This document shows, piece after piece, positions 1 to 8,294 of a stretch of 28,483 bases of DNA (within the stretch, counting starts at the first letter, position 1; the number at the start of each line of letters is the position of its first letter). This DNA comes from a virus. The notes below the pieces were generated by a model, which was not told the DNA's origin, searched no databases, and saw only the letters and a program-made list of their open reading frames with translations. The DNA lies in IMG/VR virus record IMGVR_UViG_3300007907_000057, positions 1-28,483 of that record, one strand, 5' to 3'. Made by a program: the position numbers and the translations under genes.

Positions 1-195
1 TTAAACAGTTGTTTCAGTTGTTGGTGCTGGTGTTGGTGCAATTAATTGAACTGTATTTTTATTAACAACTACATTTCCAACTGCAAGCATTAATAATTTT
101 GGGTCGTTTAATTGTCCTGCAAATGTTGAAGCATTGTATTCAGGTACATTTGCAATGAAAGATGAACCATTATGAAGATAGATTGTTACATTCAT
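1..195 (-). CDS. Small phage protein downstream of tail-tip genes
   Basis: Encodes 64 residues. The ATG start is preceded by AGGAGG at nine bases, a strong ribosome binding site. The first 50 residues look like a small compact beta-rich domain (a hydrophobic strand near residues 2-6, then VGNVVVNKN at about 39-47). The last 12 residues are a Pro/Thr/Ala-rich tail. Short proteins of this shape commonly follow tail-fibre or baseplate genes in Firmicute siphophages, but I do not recognise a function. It ends at the first base of the window, so the lysis genes expected further downstream are not visible. Confidence 0.7.
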   Translation of the reverse strand: MNVTIYLHNGSSFIANVPEYNASTFAGQLNDPKLLMLAVGNVVVNKNTVQLIAPTPAPTTETTV

Positions 196-208
196 TTATT
201 GTGTCCTC

Positions 209-1117
209 CTATGTGATTGAATTTAGTGAATCTCTAATCCTTGTAAAGTGAAAGGCTGTTATATGTTGTCCATAAGAAACGGTTACTGGAGTTGACGTAG
301 TTGGATTCATGTCATTAATTGCATTAATAGCAGAGTTAAAACTTGAAGCTGTTGGAACAACATAACCCGATATAGCTCCACTACCTACGTTCCTTGAGAA
401 CGTTCTTACAACCAAGCCTTTATATGCTCTAAAGTTATTTACTTTATCTAAAAACGCGTTCCACTCTGATGATGTTAAATTATACATACTTCCCGAACTT
501 TTATTATTCGTCCATGAAAAGTTATCGGGTCTAGGTCTACTAAATACTGCTGAACTATTTGCTCCGAAACTGTTACCGTCTGTGTCATATGCAAAAACCC
601 ATACTCTATAAGACGCTCCAACAATTAGAGCAGAACTATCACCTGCCAAACTACTTTCAAATGAGCGAGTATTGTATCCTACATAGCCCATAAAATGCTG
701 AGTGGAATTATTAGCACCTGATAAGTAAACAGCCATTGAGCTTGATGTCCTCATGTATGAAGCGTTAGTTACACCCCATGTAGCTGAGATTGTTCCCGTG
801 GCTGATACAGATAATGATACAATTGCAGGGTCTGGATCGCTTATTGTGAAACCACGACTAACCCAGCTTGAGGCTGTGCTACCTATTCTTGCACGAACAG
901 ATACAGTATAATTACCTTTAGCAGAGGGAGGAGTAAAGTTTTGGGTGTAGGAACTGCCTGTGGAAAGAGCAACTTCTAAATCGTTTGAGCCTCCACCATT
1001 ATCCACCCAACTTCTATCCCATTGTACATGTGTAGTTTCTGAACCTGCTGTTACGTTTATTGCAATGTTTGTACTGCTAACAGTAAAACTATTTATTGCA
1101 GGTGTTGCTGTTGCCAT
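209..1117 (-). CDS. Tail-associated protein with Ig/FN3-like domains
   Basis: Encodes 302 residues. Two Ser/Thr-rich beta domains of about 90-100 residues each (roughly 5-93 and 95-195) have the alternating pattern of Ig-like or fibronectin type III folds. A C-terminal segment from about residue 197 begins RPDNFSW and contains the motif LTSSEWNAF, which is common at the end of surface-exposed tail proteins in Firmicute phages. These domains probably decorate the tail tip and aid weak binding to the cell wall, but the target is unknown. GAGGTG six bases before the ATG supports the start. It lies 11 bases after the tail endopeptidase-like gene and is probably co-transcribed with it. Confidence 0.7.
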   Translation of the reverse strand: MATATPAINSFTVSSTNIAINVTAGSETTHVQWDRSWVDNGGGSNDLEVALSTGSSYTQNFTPPSAKGNYTVSVRARIGSTASSWVSRGFTISDPDPAIVSLSVSATGTISATWGVTNASYMRTSSSMAVYLSGANNSTQHFMGYVGYNTRSFESSLAGDSSALIVGASYRVWVFAYDTDGNSFGANSSAVFSRPRPDNFSWTNNKSSGSMYNLTSSEWNAFLDKVNNFRAYKGLVVRTFSRNVGSGAISGYVVPTASSFNSAINAINDMNPTTSTPVTVSYGQHITAFHFTRIRDSLNSIT

Positions 1118-1128
1118 TTATTTCACCT

Positions 1129-2691
1129 CTATCCGAATGTAGGATATAGACCAACAACGTTAGCTTGATTAAAATCTACAGTAGTCGATCCGCCATATGG
1201 TGTACCAAATATGACATGATTGTAAATATACGTGTAACCACCCAAGTTTTCTATATGGAACTCGCCTGTCCCGTTAGGGGAATAAATAGAAGCATTGTCT
1301 CGAAAGTAAATCCCCTTTTCTTCCATGCTTCCTTGAGTTCCAACGAATAACGCACTTGCAACATTTGTAATACCTAACAAGTCAATCATTTGTGCACTAA
1401 GAGAAATGGTTGTAGCTGTCTGATTCAGCATAGAGGCAACTGTGTAACCGTTATAATCCGTATAAGAAACTCTTTGTGAAATTTGTCCTGCTTGAACACT
1501 GATATTTGATTCTGCTGTTCCCAGTCGTGAATCAATAGCAGATACATTCAACTGGATTTCATCTGCTTCAATTGTTAGAGTTGCGATTGATTCATCTAAT
1601 GCTTCTACAGATAACTTAATCTCATCAGCTTGCAATTCAATTGTTGCAATTGATTCATTGACCGCTTCTACTTCTAAGGTAATTCGCTCATTTGTTTGTT
1701 CAAACTTGCTCCGATAATCCTTTTTATTTTCATCAATTTCAACGACTACAGATGCAAATAAATCAGCATTCGTTTGAGGAACTTTATTGCCCAACACAAC
1801 TTTAGATGTAACGAATTTCCCATCACGAATGGTTTTAGTTTGTTCTAATACACGAGTCTGAAATTCAATATTCAGTGGTTCATATATAAGCCAAACACGT
1901 TCCCCAAGCTCTTTAGAAGTTAATTCGATTGTGTCCATCTCAAAGTAAGCTTCAGGCACATCATCTAATTGACTTTTAAGATGAGCTAATAAATCTGACG
2001 CTTCAAAGAACTTCTCATCTGTAATTGGATCAGCTTTCTTTATTCCGAATAATGGATTTTCTGCATTTGGTGAAGTATAAGTAACTACTAAACCATTAGC
2101 TCCATATCCTGTGATTTGCGTCTTCAATTTTGATGTGTCAACCTTTTTAGATAATGCACCTACATTATGCTTATATCTATACTGTGCATCGTTATCTCCA
2201 CCAATTAGAGAAGTAAAATGGACAACATTATTTTTTCTAATTTCATACTCACAATTGAATTCAGTACACAAGGCATTGATTAAAGTAATTACATTAGCGT
2301 TACCATAATTCGCAATTAGTCTACTTTCTTCTATGTCACTCGTATACGTCCAACCAGTACCATTTAGTACAAATGTTGCAAACTCATTAAATGTGTGAGT
2401 TCCACCATAAATAGCATCTTGACGCTGATTAGTTAATTCAAAGAAAGTACTAGTAGCTGTTACTGTTTTTCCGTATCTTGTTTCCTCTAGTTGTTTTACT
2501 TTGAAATCAAAGCCATCAATCGTAACAATTGCCTCCTCGACTAAAATTGCATAGCCCGCATTGCTCTCGGAAGAATTAAAAGTGGCGAACGATGCAAAAA
2601 AAGCACCATTCACCACTCTGTTGATTTCTATGTTTGATATATATTCAAGAGGTTCAACTAGTAAATCATTTTGGACAACGAACAAGTTCAT
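1129..2691 (-). CDS. Tail-tip protein, prophage endopeptidase/Tal-like
   Basis: Encodes 520 residues from the ATG at 2691. That start has AAAGG just upstream, whereas an in-frame ATG at 2703 has no binding site. The N-terminal ~330 residues (starting NLFVVQNDLLVEPLEYI) resemble the hub domain of siphophage tail-associated proteins (prophage tail endopeptidase family, gp27-like fold). The position right after the distal tail protein fits. Between about residues 335 and 420 there is a coiled segment made of three similar units (ESIATIELQADEI, ESIATLTIEADEI and a degenerate third). The C-terminal ~100 residues look like a beta-rich fibre tip (GTGEFHIENLGGYTYIYN). No clear catalytic motif is visible, so peptidoglycan cleavage is not asserted. 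Confidence 0.8.
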   Translation of the reverse strand: MNLFVVQNDLLVEPLEYISNIEINRVVNGAFFASFATFNSSESNAGYAILVEEAIVTIDGFDFKVKQLEETRYGKTVTATSTFFELTNQRQDAIYGGTHTFNEFATFVLNGTGWTYTSDIEESRLIANYGNANVITLINALCTEFNCEYEIRKNNVVHFTSLIGGDNDAQYRYKHNVGALSKKVDTSKLKTQITGYGANGLVVTYTSPNAENPLFGIKKADPITDEKFFEASDLLAHLKSQLDDVPEAYFEMDTIELTSKELGERVWLIYEPLNIEFQTRVLEQTKTIRDGKFVTSKVVLGNKVPQTNADLFASVVVEIDENKKDYRSKFEQTNERITLEVEAVNESIATIELQADEIKLSVEALDESIATLTIEADEIQLNVSAIDSRLGTAESNISVQAGQISQRVSYTDYNGYTVASMLNQTATTISLSAQMIDLLGITNVASALFVGTQGSMEEKGIYFRDNASIYSPNGTGEFHIENLGGYTYIYNHVIFGTPYGGSTTVDFNQANVVGLYPTFG

Positions 2692-2715
2692 CACCCTTTC
2701 CATTTGTATTCAACT

Positions 2716-3468
2716 TTATAAAAAATAAAATTTTGTGCTAATACTAATTTCAAATTCACCACTTGCACCACTTACTGTAAAATGATTTCCTTCTGTAGCA
2801 AGTGTTATAATTTTTCTGTTTGTATTCCCAAAGATACTTGAGCCATTTTTAAATGATCGAATCCCTTGTAGCAGAATAGTATCTGAAGACAATGTTGAGC
2901 CTGTGTAAGACCATACATCTCCAGTTGTTTCATTTGTAATAGTTAAGTTATCTGAAGCACCTGTAAACTCAATTTTCATTTCATCATGCTTGCGAGGATC
3001 AACCACTTGATTTCCACTATTAAAATAAGTAAATGAAGATGTTGTAAAGGTTGCATCTGTTGGAAGGATTGATTCTGACAGACCACTCATGCACGTCATA
3101 TCAATACTGAACACAGTGTTTGCTCTCCCTATAATTTCAGGAGTCCATTCATCTAAATGACACTTCCACAAAACCCCATAACGATGAACTTGTTCAATGT
3201 AAAATTCTCGACCATTGCCAATTATAGAATTTAGCAAAGTTTTTTGTTCTAATAAATCTTCATACGAATCTGCAAACGTTATGAAATCAGCTACTAGATT
3301 TCGAGGATTTAATTGTTTATCTATTACTATTGTTCCTTTTCCTTCGACTTGTTGAGTTATCGTTGAATAAGAAGGTGAAGGGATAAGGAGCTTTAATCCC
3401 GCTAATCCCATCACTTCTAAATTCAGTTGTATCCCATTTTCGTCATATATGTTTAATTGGCTTATCAT
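2716..3468 (-). CDS. Distal tail protein (Dit)
   Basis: Encodes 250 residues and matches the siphovirus tail component family (SPP1 gp19.1-like Dit) in N-terminal layout: a short strand (ISQLNIYDENG), then the conserved stretch around residues 35-60 with an expected KGT-type core (VEGKGTIVID). Dit forms the hexameric ring joining the tail tube to the tail-tip hub. The true start is the ATG at 3468, which shares one base with the TGA stop of the tape measure gene (TGATG) and has AAAGGAG about ten bases upstream. A TTG one codon further upstream is less likely. The tail-tip hub gene follows 24 bases later. Confidence 0.82.
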   Translation of the reverse strand: MISQLNIYDENGIQLNLEVMGLAGLKLLIPSPSYSTITQQVEGKGTIVIDKQLNPRNLVADFITFADSYEDLLEQKTLLNSIIGNGREFYIEQVHRYGVLWKCHLDEWTPEIIGRANTVFSIDMTCMSGLSESILPTDATFTTSSFTYFNSGNQVVDPRKHDEMKIEFTGASDNLTITNETTGDVWSYTGSTLSSDTILLQGIRSFKNGSSIFGNTNRKIITLATEGNHFTVSGASGEFEISISTKFYFL

Positions 3469-5333
3469 CAAACGTTGACTCCTTTCATGAATAAGCTAAG
3501 GTTAGTCGAATTCAATTGTTTGCCTGAAACAAAATCTGCTACCGAATGACCAACTAAACGACCATCCAATATAGATTGAACAACAATAGTAGCTGGAGTT
3601 TGATTATTATTTTGTTCTTTTAATCCCATAGCGTTTACTATTGCACCTGCTAAGTTATTGTAGAATGTATCATTAAGAGGTAACACAGCTTCGGAATCTC
3701 CCGCTTCTGCTACTCCTTTATATCCAGACGGTGTATTAAAGATGGTTGGCTTAGTGAAAACGCCCCCGTCCTTATACCAATCTATACCGATGGACGGCAT
3801 TTTTTTCACCCAATCTAAAGGGTTCACTGACCAATTTGAGAATTTAAAATGAGGAGTCTTGATATTAGGAAGCTTCAATTTTAATCCAGTGAAATAGCCT
3901 TTTATTGTTGCAATAACACCCTTTATTCTGTCTCTCGCTGATTCAATTGGACTCATGATTGCACTCTTCAAATCATTAAACTTTGTTCGTCCATCCCTTA
4001 CAAGTTCAACAAATTTACTTACTGCCGCAACTTTTAATTCATTGACTTTATTGACTACTGAGGTTTTAATATCGTTAAATTTCTCCGTTACCATCTTCCA
4101 CAGTTCAATTGTTTTTGCTTTAATTGTGTCCCAGTTTTTCCATAGTAAAATACCAATAGCAATTACTGCTCCAATTGCTAATGCTACAAGTCTGAGGGGA
4201 TTAGCGTTTAATGCAATATTGAGCAACCATTGTAAAGCTGTTTGTGTTTTAGTTGCCGCTTGCCATGCTTTGTAAGCACCTACTAGACTATTGATTATCA
4301 TCTGAGCAACAACTGCACCTGTTAAACCAAGGACAATAGGAAGTAGGATATTCATGTTATCAGCGATTAGTTTAACCGCATCTTTCACTTTTCCAAAAAC
4401 AACTTCTATTGCTTCAAATGCTATGGATATGGCTTCCTTGATTGCTGGAATATTTGGTTGAATCCAATCCCATAATGCTTGGAACGATGGAATAATATTT
4501 TCTTTTATATAACCACCGACAGATTTTACTGCTGTCCCGATTTCATCCATTGCAGTTTTGGCTGTAGACTTGATTTGTGGCATATTCTCAGTAACCCAAT
4601 TGAGCACCTTTGAAAACATAGGCATTAAATTCATTCCTACTTCAGTTACTAATCCACCGAATGTAGACTTTACGTTTTCCCATTTGATACGGAAATCTTC
4701 AGATTTCTTTAAATCTTCATCACTGATTATTCCTGCATTAGCTTTCATCTTCGCTAGTTCTTCATTAGTCATATTAAGGACAGGAGCTAACTCTTCACCC
4801 GTTGTTGATAGCATTGCCGTAGCGATTGCATTACGTTCGGTTACATCTTCCATTCCTTGTAAACCTTTGATTGTATCGTTGAATAATTGTTCTTGTGTTT
4901 TCAATTTTCCGCTTGAATCAGTTACAGATACACCAAGTTTGTCAAACATCTCAGCATTTTCACCCACACCAGATGATGCATCCATAGCACGTTCTGCTAA
5001 AGCTGCCATATCTCCTGCTGCGGCTTCCATACTAAATCCGAACGTCTTTGCCACGGAATCCCATTGTTGAAATCCTTTAGTAGACATACCAGTTACTTGT
5101 GCGAACTTGCTAATTTGAGAAGTTGTTTCTAAGGTTTTACCTATTAGAGCAGCCATACCACCTACTGCTATACTTGCACCAACTGCTATACCTGCACCCC
5201 ATTTAGCAGCAGTTGCAATACCTTTACCTAACTTAGTGGATAACCCTTCTGCCTGTTCACCTGTCCGTGAAATTGACTTTTCAGCCTCATCAGAATCCAC
5301 TAATATTGAGCCAAAGAGTTTAAATATTTCCAT
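3468..5333 (-). CDS. Tape measure protein
   Basis: Encodes 621 residues. It has the hallmarks of a siphophage tape measure: mostly helical, with three hydrophobic segments (about residues 41-66, 328-352 and 378-398) and a long amphipathic region. A Gly/Pro-rich C-terminal part (near VSRNPLDW-like text, here SVNPLDWVKK) ends in a domain containing AEAGDSEAVLPL. Tape measure proteins set tail length at about 0.15 nm per residue, which predicts a tail of roughly 93 nm. It lies one base from the gpGT reading frame that supplies its chaperone. GAGGTG seven bases before the ATG supports the start. Confidence 0.9.
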   Translation of the reverse strand: MEIFKLFGSILVDSDEAEKSISRTGEQAEGLSTKLGKGIATAAKWGAGIAVGASIAVGGMAALIGKTLETTSQISKFAQVTGMSTKGFQQWDSVAKTFGFSMEAAAGDMAALAERAMDASSGVGENAEMFDKLGVSVTDSSGKLKTQEQLFNDTIKGLQGMEDVTERNAIATAMLSTTGEELAPVLNMTNEELAKMKANAGIISDEDLKKSEDFRIKWENVKSTFGGLVTEVGMNLMPMFSKVLNWVTENMPQIKSTAKTAMDEIGTAVKSVGGYIKENIIPSFQALWDWIQPNIPAIKEAISIAFEAIEVVFGKVKDAVKLIADNMNILLPIVLGLTGAVVAQMIINSLVGAYKAWQAATKTQTALQWLLNIALNANPLRLVALAIGAVIAIGILLWKNWDTIKAKTIELWKMVTEKFNDIKTSVVNKVNELKVAAVSKFVELVRDGRTKFNDLKSAIMSPIESARDRIKGVIATIKGYFTGLKLKLPNIKTPHFKFSNWSVNPLDWVKKMPSIGIDWYKDGGVFTKPTIFNTPSGYKGVAEAGDSEAVLPLNDTFYNNLAGAIVNAMGLKEQNNNQTPATIVVQSILDGRLVGHSVADFVSGKQLNSTNLSLFMKGVNV

Positions 5334-5334
5334 G

Positions 5335-5646
5335 TTACTTCACCTCTTTTTTCTTCAAGATGTTTTTAACATCCTCTAAAATTTCATCTACGCTTTTACT
5401 ATTGTCTACCTTAGGTGATTCTTGAGGAGAGTAGAATTCTTCAAATGGCTTAAATGTTTTCTCTTCCATATTTGGGTAGACTGTCAGATATAATTGCCAT
5501 GCCTTATCTTTTTCTCTTTCCTTAATTGCTTTAAGAATCATCTCTAAACCATCTTCAAGTGGCATATCAAGAATTAGTTGAGGATCGTTATAACGAACAA
5601 AAAGCAGGTCGTAGATTTCTATTCCATCTACATTCCTGCTTGTTTC
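5335..5646 (-). CDS. Tail assembly chaperone extension (T part of gpGT, made by -1 frameshift)
   Basis: This reading frame has no credible start of its own: the first ATG (5565) has no ribosome binding site. It is open upstream through 5646, where it meets the end of the preceding gene at a T_TTT_TTG slippery heptamer. A -1 slip there yields a fusion of 121 residues of gpG plus 103 residues of this frame, 224 residues in all. The extension passes through ETSRNVDGIEIYDLL and ends in a lysine-rich tail (NILKKKEVK). In lambda and many siphophages gpG and gpGT bind the tape measure and recruit tail tube protein. The location directly before the tape measure gene fits. Confidence 0.85.
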   Translation of the reverse strand, partial: ETSRNVDGIEIYDLLFVRYNDPQLILDMPLEDGLEMILKAIKEREKDKAWQLYLTVYPNMEEKTFKPFEEFYSPQESPKVDNSKSVDEILEDVKNILKKKEVK

Positions 5647-6008
5647 AAAAAATTCTTTAGTCCTTTTTGTTCCTTAAATAATCCAATAATTTCAAATGTA
5701 TCTTCAATAGGAAGATTGCTAAATTCTTTTGCTTTCAATCCAACCAATGAAGCTAAAAATGTGTTCACTTCATTTTCTGCATCACTAAGATTTTCTAAGG
5801 CTGTTTTTAATAAATCGATCATCATTTCTTTTCCTGCATCTTCTTGCGAAATTTTTTTACCTTTATATTTGTTTAAATCCACATTCATTTTTAGGTTTAA
5901 CTTCTTTAAAATTTTAGACATTACATAAATATCAGAAGTCTTTAACCCTCTCATTTCATACTTGCTTTCTACTGCTTCTTCTATAATTTCTTCATTTACT
6001 TTACTCAT
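5628..6008 (-). CDS. Tail assembly chaperone gpG
   Basis: Encodes 126 residues, starting at an ATG with AAGGAG nine bases upstream. It is a small helical, charged protein placed between the major tail protein and the tape measure gene, the standard position of the tail assembly chaperone. The last six residues follow a slippery site that lets some ribosomes continue in the -1 frame. An intrinsic terminator lies just upstream, between the tail tube gene and this gene, so transcription of the chaperone and tail-tip genes is probably lower than that of the tube and capsid genes. Confidence 0.82.
   Translation of the reverse strand: MSKVNEEIIEEAVESKYEMRGLKTSDIYVMSKILKKLNLKMNVDLNKYKGKKISQEDAGKEMMIDLLKTALENLSDAENEVNTFLASLVGLKAKEFSNLPIEDTFEIIGLFKEQKGLKNFLKQAGM
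5646..5652 (-). promoter_or_regulatory. Slippery heptamer for -1 ribosomal frameshift
   Basis: On the minus strand the heptamer reads T_TTT_TTG in the frame of gpG (codons AAT TTT TTG). It fits the X_XXY_YYZ rule. Slipping back one base places the ribosome in a frame open for 103 further codons to the start of the tape measure gene. The zero frame ends only five codons later at TAG (5628-5630). Confidence 0.85.
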
Positions 6009-6050
6009 ATTTTATAGCTCCTTATATTTCTAATTATTTTTAGTGTTAAA

Positions 6051-6078
6051 AAAAAGCAAAGACAATTAAGTCTTTGCT
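6051..6078 (-). terminator. Intrinsic terminator after tail tube gene
   Basis: On the minus strand there is a perfect 9-base stem (AGCAAAGAC / GTCTTTGCT) with a 6-base loop, followed by eight T. It lies between the major tail protein gene and the chaperone gene and probably lowers downstream tail gene expression rather than ending the operon, because no promoter-like sequence is evident behind it. Confidence 0.88.
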
Positions 6079-6087
6079 CAGTGTTTA

Positions 6088-6675
6088 TTACATGATTGTC
6101 GGATAGAAAATAGCAAAAGGAGGAGTTGTTAAATCATCAATTGCATAATGAGCTTGGAAATCAAATTCAATAGCACTCTCACCTTTATCCGATGTTGTTA
6201 GTGTCAATCCATTTGTGTTAAGAGCGTTATAAATTTGAATAATTATAGGATCACTATAACCTGATTGTTTACCTACAAAAGTAACGTCTTTAATGTATTC
6301 ACTTGCAACAAATTTGTCTGTACCACGTATTTCGCTATACAATGTTGCAACATCTAATTCTGATTTAAATGCACCTAATGCACGCTCGATATTTGCTTCT
6401 GAAACTTCAATCACAGTAGCACTCATTTTAACTTCCCACGTATCAATTAGTTGTAATCCGACTACTGCCCCTTTAGCACCATCCGCTTCAATTTGACGTA
6501 TCTCTGGAACTGCTGAGAATGATCCACCTCCACGGGTAGCACCAATTAACTTTCCTGCTGTTACTGCTGATTCAAACGTATCTGTTCCTACTATAAAGTT
6601 AGTAAAGAACGCTCCTGAATCTAAAACTAAATTTTTTGCTGTATCGGCTGTTAAGCCTGTATAACTTTTACCCAA
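6088..6675 (-). CDS. Major tail (tube) protein
   Basis: Encodes 195 residues. It is a beta-rich protein with the typical siphophage tube pattern, including the segments QLIDTWEVKMSATVIEVSEANI (around residues 75-96) and a C-terminal EFDFQAHYAID. It sits between the tail terminator gene and the chaperone. The start is a TTG at 6675, one base after the TAG of the preceding gene, with only a weak GAGAG upstream, so translational coupling is likely. The terminator just downstream fits a highly expressed gene. Confidence 0.83.
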   Translation of the reverse strand: MGKSYTGLTADTAKNLVLDSGAFFTNFIVGTDTFESAVTAGKLIGATRGGGSFSAVPEIRQIEADGAKGAVVGLQLIDTWEVKMSATVIEVSEANIERALGAFKSELDVATLYSEIRGTDKFVASEYIKDVTFVGKQSGYSDPIIIQIYNALNTNGLTLTTSDKGESAIEFDFQAHYAIDDLTTPPFAIFYPTIM

Positions 6676-6676
6676 T

Positions 6677-7048
6677 CTATATCAACTCTCTTTCAAAGTA
6701 TTTTAATTCGAATATTAATTTTCTACGTTTTATTGCTGGATTATCATCTTCTAGTTCGGGTAATCTGCTAGACTGATAAATTGAAAATTGAATATTCTCA
6801 TCAATGTAATGCAGTCTGTTTAACCCTTTCCAAACAGAAGAGGCTAATGTTTCTAAAGCTGTTGTATCTTCTTGGTTGTCCCATATATCAATGTCTAGTA
6901 TAAAAACCTCTTGTCCTTCTTTTGAGAAAGAGTTTGGGAATGAATACACGACATAAGGGAAATTAGCTTTCTTTGGAGCTTGTTCGGAGTAAGCAACTGG
7001 ATGAAATTCCTTTAGTTTCTTCATGATTGCATTTCGTAAATTAATCAT
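6677..7048 (-). CDS. Tail terminator / completion protein (DUF3168-like)
   Basis: Encodes 123 residues. It opens with a helix (INLRNAIMKKLKEF), then the strands FPYVVYSF and EVFILDIDIWD, the layout of tail terminator proteins of the lambda gpU/DUF3168 type. These cap the tail tube before joining to the head. The ATG overlaps the TAA of the previous gene as TAATG, with GGTGAGG just upstream, so the two are coupled. Order in the head-tail interface block supports the call more than any single motif. Confidence 0.72.
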   Translation of the reverse strand: MINLRNAIMKKLKEFHPVAYSEQAPKKANFPYVVYSFPNSFSKEGQEVFILDIDIWDNQEDTTALETLASSVWKGLNRLHYIDENIQFSIYQSSRLPELEDDNPAIKRRKLIFELKYFERELI

Positions 7049-7500
7049 TAATCCTCACCATTTTCATTACCTTTATGTTCTTCCTCATCTATCAATCCAA
7101 TTGCACGATTTTCATCTTCAACTGCTGATAGATATTGACCTGTTATGATTCTAATGTCGTCAAGATTCTCGAATACAGTATCACGGAGAATACCCCTTGC
7201 AGGAGAACCATGTGTACCCATTTCTTGCCTAGCTCCATACCAAGCATCGTGCTTAAAACCTAACTGAAGGTCAGTCTCCCATTTACGCACCCAGTACTGA
7301 GTAGAACGATATAAACGTTTCGACTTCTTCATTCCAGGAAGTTTCTTTAATTTTTCAATCATCCGTTTTCGAACTAACTTGGCTATATCTCTCAATGCAG
7401 CTCTTGATAATTCTTCAATTGTGTAATTGATTCTATCTACATTTGATGTAAATTCGACTCCGTTCTTACTAACTTTGGTAACACTTTTAGGCATCCCCAT
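7048..7500 (-). CDS. HK97 gp10-like neck protein
   Basis: Encodes 150 residues from the ATG at 7500; the reading frame is open further back to a TTG at 7509. AAGGG nine bases before this ATG decides the start. The basic central region (RKRMIEKLKKLPGMKKSKRLYRS) followed by a WYGARQEMGTHGS stretch matches HK97 gp10-type neck/tail-completion proteins (YARxxEfGT motif). The C-terminal 30 residues are acidic. It overlaps the preceding head closure gene by 14 bases. Confidence 0.78.
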   Translation of the reverse strand: MGMPKSVTKVSKNGVEFTSNVDRINYTIEELSRAALRDIAKLVRKRMIEKLKKLPGMKKSKRLYRSTQYWVRKWETDLQLGFKHDAWYGARQEMGTHGSPARGILRDTVFENLDDIRIITGQYLSAVEDENRAIGLIDEEEHKGNENGED

Positions 7501-7795
7501 TGTTAACAATCCCTTCGCAAATCAATTCAAGCGTTTCGCCATTTTCAAATGTACGAATGATCTTATAAGTTTTGTCGTTATATTCAAGTTTTGGCTCATC
7601 AGCATATTCAGATAAATGAATACCAAACGTTAGCTCAGGCTTTAAACCTGTTGCTTGTGCTTGGTAAAATTCACTTTGTCTAATAGACTTTTTATTAGAA
7701 AAAACCATACGCTTAGACGGAATTGTAATAGGATCACCCATTGAATTAACTGAGGTTGTCTCAGATACTAAAAAAACAACATCACTGAACAACAT
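7487..7795 (-). CDS. Head closure / head-tail joining protein
   Basis: Encodes 102 residues from the ATG at 7795, which has GGTG six bases upstream; a GTG at 7807 is less likely. The fold pattern (short strands, a GDPITIPSKRMVFSNKKSIRQSEF segment, then LEYNDKTYKIIRTF) agrees with SPP1 gp16-like head-tail adaptor proteins that close the connector after packaging. It overlaps the end of the upstream connector gene and the start of the gp10-like gene, as is usual in this compact block. Confidence 0.75.
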   Translation of the reverse strand: MLFSDVVFLVSETTSVNSMGDPITIPSKRMVFSNKKSIRQSEFYQAQATGLKPELTFGIHLSEYADEPKLEYNDKTYKIIRTFENGETLELICEGIVNNGDA

Positions 7796-8066
7796 TGTAA
7801 TCACCACTTAATAAGATTTGAACCTTTAACGAATTATAAGCAGTTTGATACTTTTCACTGTCAGCATTTTCTAATCCAAAGTTTGCCTTACAATAAATCG
7901 TAATAGCACGAAGAATCAACGCATCATCAGTAGGTAAATTAATACCTCCACCTATTTTTAAATCTATTAACACTGCATCGATTAAGTCTTGTATGTCATC
8001 GTCTAGATAGCTGTGAGTAACACGCAATGATTTTCTAATTTTTGCTAGTAGAGCTTCTGCTGTCAT
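7782..8066 (-). CDS. Head-tail connector, gp6-like adaptor
   Basis: Encodes about 94 residues from the ATG at 8066; an ATG at 8072 is an alternative. It is an all-helical protein with the pattern ALLAKIRKSLRVTHSYLDDDIQDLIDAVLIDL and ILRAITIYCKANFG. This is typical of the HK97 gp6/SPP1 gp15-like connector family that binds under the portal ring. It overlaps the preceding small gene by 32 bases and the next by 14 bases. Confidence 0.82.
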   Translation of the reverse strand: MTAEALLAKIRKSLRVTHSYLDDDIQDLIDAVLIDLKIGGGINLPTDDALILRAITIYCKANFGLENADSEKYQTAYNSLKVQILLSGDYNVVQ

Positions 8067-8277
8067 TACCATCACTCGCTTTCTTACGAGTTTTTGCTTT
8101 CTTAACTACTGATTTCTCAACAATTTTAAGCGAATCAACGTCTTCATTGGCTGTAATATAGCCTTGTTTTTCAAGATATTTAACTCGCTCATAATTATTA
8201 GAAACATAAAAAGAATCAGGCACGAATAAAATGCCTGATTCTTTATCAGTAAAAGCTTTATTTACTTTATGTTTCAA
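8035..8277 (-). CDS. Small basic protein after capsid gene
   Basis: Encodes 80 residues. The start is a TTG with AGAAGGGA ten bases upstream. The N-terminal part (GILFVPDSFYVSNNYERVKYLEKQGYI) resembles small proteins found between the capsid and connector genes of many Firmicute phages. The C-terminal 30 residues are Lys/Ser-rich and probably unstructured (VVKKAKTRKKASDG). The function is not known. It overlaps the connector gene. Confidence 0.65.
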   Translation of the reverse strand: MKHKVNKAFTDKESGILFVPDSFYVSNNYERVKYLEKQGYITANEDVDSLKIVEKSVVKKAKTRKKASDGNDSRSSTSKN

Positions 8278-8294
8278 TTAGATTACGTCCCTTC

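Noticed and set aside
3955-5070. Long plus-strand reading frames opposite the tape measure gene.
   Set aside because: Antisense shadows with no binding sites; the minus-strand gene is certain.
5335-5565. Independent 76-residue gene starting at the ATG 5565.
   Set aside because: No binding site, and the frame is open upstream to the slippery site; better explained as the frameshift extension.
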